A stretch of 22,418 nt of DNA from contig CAMNGO010000014.1 in the NCBI GenBank assembly GCA_946538445.1, positions 1-22,418 on the forward strand, read 5' to 3'. Shown piece by piece: positions 16,920 through 22,418 of the stretch. The translations under genes were made by a program, and so were the position numbers. Positions within the stretch are counted from its first letter, which is position 1. The number at the start of each line of letters is the position of its first letter. Origin of the DNA: an uncultured Lachnospiraceae bacterium (GTDB lineage: Bacteria > Bacillota > Clostridia > Lachnospirales > Lachnospiraceae). Below the pieces are notes generated by a model, which had not been told where the DNA came from, ran no database searches, and was given only the letters and a program-made list of their open reading frames with translations.

Positions 16920-16947
16920 TTGACATTCCCCTATATTGTGCTATAAT
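16920..16947 (+). promoter_or_regulatory. Strong sigma-A promoter of nfnAB
   Basis: Perfect TTGACA (16920-16925) and perfect TATAAT (16942-16947) are 16 bases apart, with an extended TG just before the -10 (TGC at 16939-16941). It lies in the gap after the PBP stop. This is the best promoter match in the window and implies strong transcription unless repressed. Confidence 0.88.
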
Positions 16948-16968
16948 ATTTTCTATCTCATAGAAAAT
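16948..16968 (+). promoter_or_regulatory. Palindrome at the nfnAB start site, candidate operator
   Basis: ATTTTCTAT (16948-16956) and ATAGAAAAT (16960-16968) form a 9-bp perfect inverted repeat around CTC, directly after the -10 and covering the predicted +1. The position is that of a repressor operator. The only regulators in the window are the SorC proteins; which protein would bind is unknown. Confidence 0.5.
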
Positions 16969-16999
16969 TATGATTTTTTGTGAGATAAAAAATTCATAA
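16968..16999 (+). repeat. Imperfect hairpin in the nfnAB 5' UTR
   Basis: TTATGATTTTTT (16968-16979) pairs with AAAAAATTCATAA (16987-16999) as a 12-bp stem with one bulged T and loop GTGAGAT. It abuts the palindrome at the start site and shares its last base, so the two structures could compete. No T tract follows. Confidence 0.4.
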
Positions 17000-17042
17000 G
17001 AAGATTATGATAAGGGAAATATATTTCAGGGAGGAAAGATAG

Positions 17043-17933
17043 ATGTATAAGATCATGAAGGCAGAGAAATTATCTGCCAACAGTTATCTGATGGATGTTC
17101 AGGCACCCCGCGTGGCAAAGCATTGCCTTCCGGGTCAGTTTGTGATCGTTAAGATGGATGAAAAAGGGGAGAGAATCCCGCTTACGATCTGCGATTATGA
17201 CCGGGAAGCAGGTACGGTGACTATCGTTTTTCAGCCGGTGGGAGCTTCCACCAGCAAGTTTGTTCATCTGTCCGAGGGTGATGCTTTCCGTGATTTTACA
17301 GGTCCCCTTGGCTGCCCCTCCGAATTGCTGGAGGAAGATATCGAAGATCTGAAGGCAAAGAAGATCCTCTTTGTCGGCGGCGGCGTAGGTGCAGCCCCCA
17401 TCTATCCTCAGGTAAAATGGATGCATGAGCAAGGCGTCGGTGTGGATGTGATCATCGGTGCCAAGACAAAAGACCTTCTGATCCTCGAGGAAGAGATGAA
17501 GGCTGTGGCTGAGAATTATTACCCCTGCACAGACGACGGTTCCTACGGATACGCCGGCATGGTCACCGGAAAGATGGAAGAACTTGCAAACGCAGGAAAC
17601 AAATATGATGTGTGTGTGATCATAGGACCTATGATCATGATGAAATTTGGTGCTCTCACCGCGAAAAAACTGGAGATTCCACAGTGCATCGTCAGCATGA
17701 ACCCCATCATGGTCGATGGGACCGGTATGTGCGGTGCCTGCCGTGTGCTGGTCCATGACGAAGTGAAATTCGCCTGTGTGGACGGACCGGAATTCGACGG
17801 TTATGGCGTGAACTTTGACAGCGCTATGAAGAGGCAGCAGATGTACAAGGATAAAGAACAGAGAAAGCTCCTTGCCTTACAGGAAGGAGATAGCCATCAC
17901 GGCGGATGTGGACAGTGTGGAGGTGACAGATAA
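17043..17933 (+). CDS. nfnA: NfnA: NADH-dependent ferredoxin:NADP+ oxidoreductase small subunit (sulfide dehydrogenase/PyrK-like)
   Basis: 296-residue cytoplasmic flavoprotein of the ferredoxin-NADP reductase family, partner of NfnB in the electron-bifurcating transhydrogenase linking NADH, NADPH and reduced ferredoxin. FAD-binding RIPLTICDYD (44-53) is followed by the pyridine nucleotide loop FVGGGVGAAPIYPQ (110-123) and an Asp/Cys cluster Asp225-Cys230-Cys233-Cys245 suited to a [2Fe-2S] centre with one Asp ligand. An extra CGQC with neighbouring His and Gly lies in the tail (285-294). GGAGG lies before ATG 17043. The stop overlaps the nfnB start by one base. The alternative name is dihydroorotate dehydrogenase electron-transfer-like subunit; the adjacent gltA-like gene favours Nfn. 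Confidence 0.92.
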   Translation: MYKIMKAEKLSANSYLMDVQAPRVAKHCLPGQFVIVKMDEKGERIPLTICDYDREAGTVTIVFQPVGASTSKFVHLSEGDAFRDFTGPLGCPSELLEEDIEDLKAKKILFVGGGVGAAPIYPQVKWMHEQGVGVDVIIGAKTKDLLILEEEMKAVAENYYPCTDDGSYGYAGMVTGKMEELANAGNKYDVCVIIGPMIMMKFGALTAKKLEIPQCIVSMNPIMVDGTGMCGACRVLVHDEVKFACVDGPEFDGYGVNFDSAMKRQQMYKDKEQRKLLALQEGDSHHGGCGQCGGDR

Positions 17934-19330
17934 TGGCACAGGATATGTTAAAGAAGATTCCTGTCAGAGAGCAGGATCCAAAAGAACGAGCAAGAAATTT
18001 TGAGGAAGTCTGCTACGGATACAATCAGGAAGAAGCGCAGGCAGAAGCCCTCCGCTGCTTAGGCTGCAAGAAGGCGAAATGTATCGAAGGGTGTCCTGTA
18101 AACATCAATATCCCCGCCTTCATCCATGAAGTGAAAGAAGGAAATATCGAGGCAGCTTACGATGTGATCGGAGAATCCTCCTCCCTGCCGGCGATCTGTG
18201 GCCGTGTCTGTCCTCAGGAATCCCAGTGCGAGAGCAAATGTATCCGCGGAATCAAAGGAGACCCTGTCTCCATCGGTAAGCTGGAGCGATTTGTGGCAGA
18301 TTATGCCCTGGAACATGAAATCATGCCTAAGAAGGCAGCGTCATCAAACGGTCATAAAGTTGCAGTGATCGGTTCCGGCCCTGCAGGACTGACCTGTGCC
18401 GGCGACCTTGCCAAGATGGGCTATGATGTGACGGTATTTGAAGCACTCCACGAATTAGGCGGTGTTCTGGCCTACGGCATTCCGGAATTCCGTCTTCCTA
18501 AGAATAAAGTTGTGAAAAAAGAGATCGATAAGGTAAAAGAACTGGGCGTGACCTTTGAGACAAACGTGGTCATCGGCAAATCCACCACCGTGGATCAGCT
18601 TCTGGAAGATGAAGGCTTTGAAGCAATCTTTATCGGTTCCGGTGCCGGCCTTCCCATGTTTATGGGAATCCCGGGAGAGACGGCCAACGGATGTATGTCC
18701 GCCAATGAATACCTTACCAGAAGCAATCTGATGCATGCTTATGACGACACCTATGACACCCCCATCTCCACCGGGAAGAAGGTGGCAGTGGTCGGCGGCG
18801 GAAATGTAGCTATGGATGCTGCCAGAACTGCTCTGCGTCTTGGCGCGGAAGTACACATCGTCTACCGTCGTTCCGAGGCCGAACTCCCCGCCAGAGTGGA
18901 GGAAGTTCATCATGCCAAAGAAGAGGGCGTTATCTTTGACCTGCTTCAGAATCCGAAAGAAATCCTTGTGGATGAGAATGGATGGGTTAAGGGAATCCGT
19001 GTGATCAAGATGGAACTGGGAGAGCCGGATGCCTCCGGAAGAAGGCGCCCCATCGAGATCCCGGGATCCGAGTACGAAATCGATGTGGATACAGTGATCA
19101 TGTCTCTGGGAACCTCCCCCAACCCGCTGATTTCCTCCACCACAAAAGGTCTGGAAATAAATCGCAGAAAATGTATCGTGGCAGATGAGGAAAACGGTAA
19201 GACCTCCAAAGCCATGGTCTATGCCGGCGGTGACGCCGTCACCGGCGCTGCCACAGTAATCCTTGCTATGGGAGCAGGAAAAGCTGCAGCCAAAGGAATT
19301 CATGAGATGTTCCAGGAGAATCAAAACTAA
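17933..19330 (+). CDS. nfnB: NfnB: NADPH-binding large subunit (GltA/glutamate synthase small-subunit-like)
   Basis: 465 residues, often annotated as NADPH-dependent glutamate synthase (GltA). The start at 17933 shares one base with the nfnA stop and follows a strong GGAGGTGA. N-terminal cysteines at 42, 45, 50, 54 and 89, 93, 99, 103 provide two [4Fe-4S] sites. The FAD loop is AVIGSGPAGLTCAGDLAKMG (144-163), and the NADPH loop is VAVVGGGNVAMDAARTALRL in the second half. YAGGDAVTGAATVILAMGAG closes the FAD site. No glutamate synthase large subunit is nearby, which with the paired nfnA supports transhydrogenase rather than glutamate synthesis. Confidence 0.92.
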   Translation: MAQDMLKKIPVREQDPKERARNFEEVCYGYNQEEAQAEALRCLGCKKAKCIEGCPVNINIPAFIHEVKEGNIEAAYDVIGESSSLPAICGRVCPQESQCESKCIRGIKGDPVSIGKLERFVADYALEHEIMPKKAASSNGHKVAVIGSGPAGLTCAGDLAKMGYDVTVFEALHELGGVLAYGIPEFRLPKNKVVKKEIDKVKELGVTFETNVVIGKSTTVDQLLEDEGFEAIFIGSGAGLPMFMGIPGETANGCMSANEYLTRSNLMHAYDDTYDTPISTGKKVAVVGGGNVAMDAARTALRLGAEVHIVYRRSEAELPARVEEVHHAKEEGVIFDLLQNPKEILVDENGWVKGIRVIKMELGEPDASGRRRPIEIPGSEYEIDVDTVIMSLGTSPNPLISSTTKGLEINRRKCIVADEENGKTSKAMVYAGGDAVTGAATVILAMGAGKAAAKGIHEMFQENQN

Positions 19331-19346
19331 AAGAATGTTCTTGAAA

Positions 19347-19386
19347 GGGCAGTGGTGTCGGGGTAAGACACTACTGCCCTGTTTCT
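19347..19386 (+). terminator. Intrinsic terminator after nfnAB
   Basis: GGGCAGTGGTGTC (19347-19359) pairs with GACACTACTGCCC (19367-19379) in a 13-bp stem with one G-T pair and loop GGGGTAA, followed by TGTTTCT. The T tract is broken by G and C, so some read-through into the SorC gene is possible. Confidence 0.8.
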
Positions 19387-19419
19387 ATATACACAAAGAA
19401 TATATATGGAGAAAGGAAT

Positions 19420-20397
19420 ATGAAAAAAGAAGTTTACGATCCATCAACCTGCCTGGTAAGCCAGATTGCTTATCAATATTATATCGAGGAGAAGAAAACC
19501 TCAGAGATTGCCCAGCAGTTTGAACTGTCCTCCTCCACGGTCTCAAGGGTACTGAAAAGGGCGAGACAGGAAGGCATCATCAAGATTCAACTTGCCCAGC
19601 CCTATCTGGAATGTAATGAGATGGAGAAATATCTTGAGGAAAGGTTTCACCTGAGAAATGTCTGTATCGTTCCCCTCGATAAACCGGAGGAAGAACTCCA
19701 GGATAAGAATGTCAAAAAACAGGTTGCCCTGGAAGGGGCAAGATATGTCCAGAGGATCATCCGGGATGATGACATCCTGGGACTTGCCTGGGGTGGAACC
19801 ATGTACCATTTGATCCAGTACCTGAACCCCTGCAGAAAAGTGAGGGCCAGCATCGTCACGATGCACGGCAGCATTGCCAACTGCCATGAGACTCTGGAGG
19901 TTCAGACCCTGGTTGACCGGGCCGCCATGGCTTTCGGGGGAGAGAAAATCTCCCTGGAGCATCCGGGTCTTTATAATACACCGGAAGAATGCCGGCAGAT
20001 GGCCGCCACCGAGGAATGCCGCAGCATATTTGAAATGTACGAGAAGATCGATATCGCTCTTACAGGAGTGGGAAGTATGTATCCCGATTATGATTCCCTC
20101 CTGGGGAAGACAGATTATCTGACCGAGAATGAAAGAAGGGAATTGAGAGAGGAGAGGGTGGTCAGCGACATCATGCTGCACTTTATTCGTAAAGATGGAT
20201 CGGAGTGTGACAATCCCATCAAAGACAGGACTCTTGCTATCGATCTGGAGACATTCCGCAAGATCCCCTGCAAAGTGATTGCAGCTTCCGGTTCAAAAAA
20301 AGCATACTCTGTCCTGTCACTGTTGAATGGCAATTATATCGATGTGCTGATCGTTGACTATCATCTTGCTAAGAAGCTGATCAGTTTATTGAAATAA
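19420..20397 (+). CDS. SorC/DeoR-type sugar-phosphate-responsive transcriptional regulator (first copy)
   Basis: 325 residues. An N-terminal helix-turn-helix lies at about 26-56 (TSEIAQQFELSSSTVSRVLK) and the rest is a SorC sugar-phosphate-binding domain, with the phosphate-site motif GLAWGGTMYHLIQ (121-133) and ALTGVGSMYP near 213-222. Starts at ATG 19420 behind GGAG. SorC-family proteins bind DNA as oligomers and respond to phosphorylated sugars; the natural target here is the RuBisCO-like gene 120 bases downstream. Over the first 151 residues it is 38 percent identical, without gaps, to the regulator on the other side of that gene. The effector is unknown. Confidence 0.92.
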   Translation: MKKEVYDPSTCLVSQIAYQYYIEEKKTSEIAQQFELSSSTVSRVLKRARQEGIIKIQLAQPYLECNEMEKYLEERFHLRNVCIVPLDKPEEELQDKNVKKQVALEGARYVQRIIRDDDILGLAWGGTMYHLIQYLNPCRKVRASIVTMHGSIANCHETLEVQTLVDRAAMAFGGEKISLEHPGLYNTPEECRQMAATEECRSIFEMYEKIDIALTGVGSMYPDYDSLLGKTDYLTENERRELREERVVSDIMLHFIRKDGSECDNPIKDRTLAIDLETFRKIPCKVIAASGSKKAYSVLSLLNGNYIDVLIVDYHLAKKLISLLK

Positions 20398-20406
20398 ATT
20401 TCTATA

Positions 20407-20434
20407 TTTTCATTTTTTTGGATTAGGATATAAT
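20407..20434 (+). promoter_or_regulatory. Candidate promoter of the RuBisCO-like gene
   Basis: TATAAT (20429-20434) is a perfect -10. A weak -35, TTTTCA (20407-20412, 4 of 6), lies 16 bases upstream; a weak -35 beside a perfect -10 would suit an activated or repressed promoter. Confidence 0.55.
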
Positions 20435-20446
20435 GAAATCAGATAT

Positions 20447-20469
20447 GATCCACGGAAGAGATGTGGGTC
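20447..20469 (+). repeat. Hairpin or operator-like inverted repeat in the RuBisCO-like gene 5' UTR
   Basis: GATCCAC (20447-20453) and GTGGGTC (20463-20469) form a 7-bp stem (one G-T pair) around a 9-base loop, starting about 13 bases after the -10. It could be an mRNA hairpin or a binding site for the adjacent SorC regulators. Confidence 0.4.
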
Positions 20470-20517
20470 TTAAGAAGGTAAGTAATCTAATCACAAAAAA
20501 GAGAATGGAGGAAGATT

Positions 20518-21843
20518 ATGTACATTGATCCTATCGTAGTTCAGTATCCCGAAGCATTAGATCCGGAAGGTTTTGTCATTGCTACTTATTATTGTGCCAC
20601 ACCGAGAGATACCAACGGTTTGAAATTTGGTGCTGCCCTTGCTGTTGAGCAGTCCTGCGGAACATGGCTGAAGGTTCCCGGTGAGACAGAGGAAGTCAGA
20701 GCCAGAGCCATCGCACGTGTTATCGGTGTTTATGAAGCTCCTGCTTATCAGATTGGTGTTCCGGAAGGTGTTACCGAGAGGCATTTTATCATCCGTCTTG
20801 CTTTCCCCAAAGGCAATTTAGGACCGTCTGTAGCGATGCTCTTAAGTACCGTGATTGGTAATATCTCCAGCTCAGGCAAAGTAAAATTACTTGATCTTGA
20901 ATTCCCCAAGAGTTATCTTGATTACTACAAGGGACCGAAATTCGGTATCCCGGGCATCCGTGACCTGCTGGGTGTTTATGACAGACCTCTGCTTAATAAC
21001 ATGATCAAACCATGTGTAGGTCTCGACCCAGAAATGACTGCTAAGCTCGCTTATGAAGCAGCTGTCGGCGGCGTGGATATCATCAAGGACGATGAGCTGG
21101 TTGCCAGCCCATACTTCTGCCCGCTCGAGGATAGAGTTAAGGCAGTTATGCCTGCTATCAAAGAAGCAGATAAAGTAAAAGGTGAAAAGACATTATTTGC
21201 TTTCAACATCACTGACAGAACCGAGAACTTAAAGAAAAATGCCATGACCGTAATTAAAAACGGTGGAAATGCATTGCTTGTCAACTACAATACCATCGGA
21301 CTTGATGCTGCCAGAATGCTGGCAGACGATCCGGAGATTGATGTTCCGATCCTGGCTCATTCCGATTATACAGGTGCTGTTTATGAATCCGAGTGGTCCG
21401 GCCTCAGTGTCAACCTGATCGGCGCGACACTTCCGAGACTGTGTGGTCTTGATATGATCATCGCCCTGACTCCATACGGCAAGTTCCCTATGTCCATGGA
21501 TTCCTTCGTATCTGCCGGATACAAGATGACAGCTCCTCTTGGACATATCAAACCGGTATTTGCTATGCCTGGTGGTGGAACAACCCAGGGACATATCGAA
21601 GACGTGATCAACAAATTTGGTAAAGATGTCATGATCGCAGCCGGCGGTGCTATTCATGGTCATCCGATGGGAGCCGTCGCAGGTGCCAAGGCATTCCGTC
21701 AGGGTATTGATGCTGTTATGGCAGGCAAGACCTTAAGAGAAGCCGAGAAGGATAATCCGGAATTAAAGGCTGCTCTGGATGCATGGGGCGTGTATGGTGA
21801 AGCTCAGGCAACCCAGAACTATGACCTTAAGTCCAAATTCTAA
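20518..21843 (+). CDS. RuBisCO-like protein (form IV), sugar-phosphate enolase/decarboxylase-type enzyme
   Basis: 441 residues with the RuBisCO large-chain fold: an N-terminal alpha/beta domain (about 1-140) and a barrel. Start ATG 20518 follows GGAGG. Recognisable positions are NMIKPCVGLDPE (Lys164, equivalent to spinach Lys175), GGVDIIKDDELVASP with Lys190, Asp192 and Glu193 (equivalent to the carbamylated Lys201 and the Mg2+ ligands Asp203 and Glu204), AHSDY with His281, and the phosphate-loop region IAAGGAIHGHPMGAVAGA (373-390). The canonical SGGIH segment is replaced by PGGGTTQGH and the loop 6 region is divergent (TPYGKFPMS), so CO2 fixation is unlikely. Known form IV roles include methionine salvage and the isoapionate/apiose route. 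Abundant GGT, GCT, GTT and CGT codons suggest high expression. It is flanked by two SorC genes; no phosphoribulokinase gene is seen. Confidence 0.93.
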   Translation: MYIDPIVVQYPEALDPEGFVIATYYCATPRDTNGLKFGAALAVEQSCGTWLKVPGETEEVRARAIARVIGVYEAPAYQIGVPEGVTERHFIIRLAFPKGNLGPSVAMLLSTVIGNISSSGKVKLLDLEFPKSYLDYYKGPKFGIPGIRDLLGVYDRPLLNNMIKPCVGLDPEMTAKLAYEAAVGGVDIIKDDELVASPYFCPLEDRVKAVMPAIKEADKVKGEKTLFAFNITDRTENLKKNAMTVIKNGGNALLVNYNTIGLDAARMLADDPEIDVPILAHSDYTGAVYESEWSGLSVNLIGATLPRLCGLDMIIALTPYGKFPMSMDSFVSAGYKMTAPLGHIKPVFAMPGGGTTQGHIEDVINKFGKDVMIAAGGAIHGHPMGAVAGAKAFRQGIDAVMAGKTLREAEKDNPELKAALDAWGVYGEAQATQNYDLKSKF

Positions 21844-21900
21844 ATTCCAAATTCTTAAATGTTGCAGTATTGCTTCTTTGAGAAATAATTAATTTTGAAC

Positions 21901-21941
21901 AATAACTGCTGTAAGTATTCCTATTTGCAGCAGTTATTTTT
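21901..21941 (+). terminator. Intrinsic terminator after the RuBisCO-like gene
   Basis: AATAACTGCTG (21901-21911) and CAGCAGTTATT (21928-21938) form an 11-bp perfect stem that can extend inward by a few pairs, followed by a T run (21937-21941). It should largely separate the RuBisCO-like gene from the second SorC gene. Confidence 0.88.
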
Positions 21942-21965
21942 GATTCCGGCGGGAGGTGAAGCTAT

Positions 21966-22418
21966 CTGGAAAAAGAAGTTTATACCCAGTCATTATGTCT
22001 GATTAACGAAGTGGTGGAGCTTTATTATGTGGAAGGCATGAACCAGCTTGAGATTTCCAGGAAGCTTGGCATCTCCAAGCCCACGGTATCCAGACTGTTA
22101 AAAAGTGCAGGCCAGTATGGGATTGTATCTTTAAAGGTAGACCCCCAGTTCTCGGACTGTATGAAATTACAAAGAGAATTGATGGAACATTATCCTATCC
22201 GTCATATCTATGTTGTCCCCTTGACCCAGGAATCCCAATATGAAGATCCCGATTTTTTAAAACGGACCATCGCCATTGAAGGAGCCAGATATCTCCAGCG
22301 TATCCTATCTGAGAAAGAACTTCTCGGATTGGCCTGGGGCGGGACGGTTCATAATGTGATCCGCGCTTTGAACCCTTGCCAGAAAAAGAATATAAATGTT
22401 GTGACCATGCAGGGGGAT
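21966..22418 (+). CDS. SorC/DeoR-type transcriptional regulator, second copy (partial, probable CTG start)
   Basis: 151 codons run to the window edge without a stop. An in-frame TGA at 21957-21959 lies upstream and there is no in-frame ATG, GTG or TTG near the start, so CTG at 21966 is the only start that keeps the whole N-terminus. GGGAGG (21951-21956) lies 9 bases before it. Aligned without gaps to the first SorC copy, residues 1-6 correspond exactly (MKKEVY against LEKEVY), and 58 of 151 residues are identical. The helix-turn-helix (LEISRKLGISKPTVSRLLK) and the phosphate-site motif GLAWGGTVHNVI are intact. It may regulate the RuBisCO-like gene or genes beyond the window. Confidence 0.88.
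   Translation, partial: MEKEVYTQSLCLINEVVELYYVEGMNQLEISRKLGISKPTVSRLLKSAGQYGIVSLKVDPQFSDCMKLQRELMEHYPIRHIYVVPLTQESQYEDPDFLKRTIAIEGARYLQRILSEKELLGLAWGGTVHNVIRALNPCQKKNINVVTMQGD

Noticed and set aside
18455..19324. Minus-strand ORF of 289 codons
   Set aside because: Shadow of nfnB; the translated sequence is rich in His, Gly and Ser without domain signatures.
17933..19330. Glutamate synthase small subunit (GltD) function
   Set aside because: No GltB large subunit is adjacent, and the one-base overlap with the NfnA-type flavoprotein points to the transhydrogenase pair instead.
20518..21843. True CO2-fixing RuBisCO with a Calvin cycle
   Set aside because: Loop 6 and the SGGIH region are changed, and no small subunit or phosphoribulokinase gene is present in the window.

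Overview
The window reads as a stretch of chromosome from a low-to-mid GC anaerobic Firmicute, most probably a Lachnospiraceae-type Clostridium. The main reasons are a T-box-controlled pheST operon, a stand-alone NfnAB pair, Ktr potassium uptake, a SorC-regulated RuBisCO-like gene, and a propeller-type surface protein that I recall mainly from that family. No tRNA, rRNA, CRISPR array, insertion sequence or prophage gene was seen.

Layout. 1-224 (minus): start of a DUF5662-type gene running off the left edge. 225-710: divergent promoters, then a phenylalanine T-box leader with a terminator. 711-7294 (plus): pheS, pheT, queA, ktrB and ktrA, tightly packed with one-base or short overlaps and possibly one long transcript. 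7280-8134 (minus): a GNAT acetyltransferase with an unusual N-terminal domain, overlapping ktrA tail to tail. 8264-13801 (plus): mltG, a HAD phosphatase, a CCQHE-type methyltransferase and a large membrane-anchored protein interrupted by an in-frame TAA. 13786-14496 (minus): a TraX-family membrane protein, again overlapping its neighbour tail to tail. 14613-16904 (plus): a class A penicillin-binding protein with a very acidic C-terminal tail. 17043-19330 (plus): nfnA and nfnB behind a near-perfect sigma-A promoter with a palindrome at the predicted start site. 19420-22418 (plus): a SorC regulator, a form IV RuBisCO-like protein, a strong terminator, and a second SorC regulator that appears to start with CTG and runs off the right edge.

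How the genes fit together. The left operon joins translation (PheRS), tRNA modification (QueA) and potassium homeostasis (KtrAB). The middle holds envelope functions: MltG and a class A PBP are partners in peptidoglycan synthesis and chain termination, with two membrane or surface proteins beside them. NfnAB balances NADH, NADPH and ferredoxin. The right end is the most distinctive part: a RuBisCO-like enzyme flanked on both sides by paralogous SorC sugar-phosphate sensors, which suggests an inducible carbohydrate pathway continuing beyond the window.

The strongest points for a second look are the RuBisCO-like protein between two SorC paralogues, the CTG start of the second SorC, and the single in-frame stop that splits the propeller protein. 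All domain assignments were made by reading motifs by eye; no database search was run.
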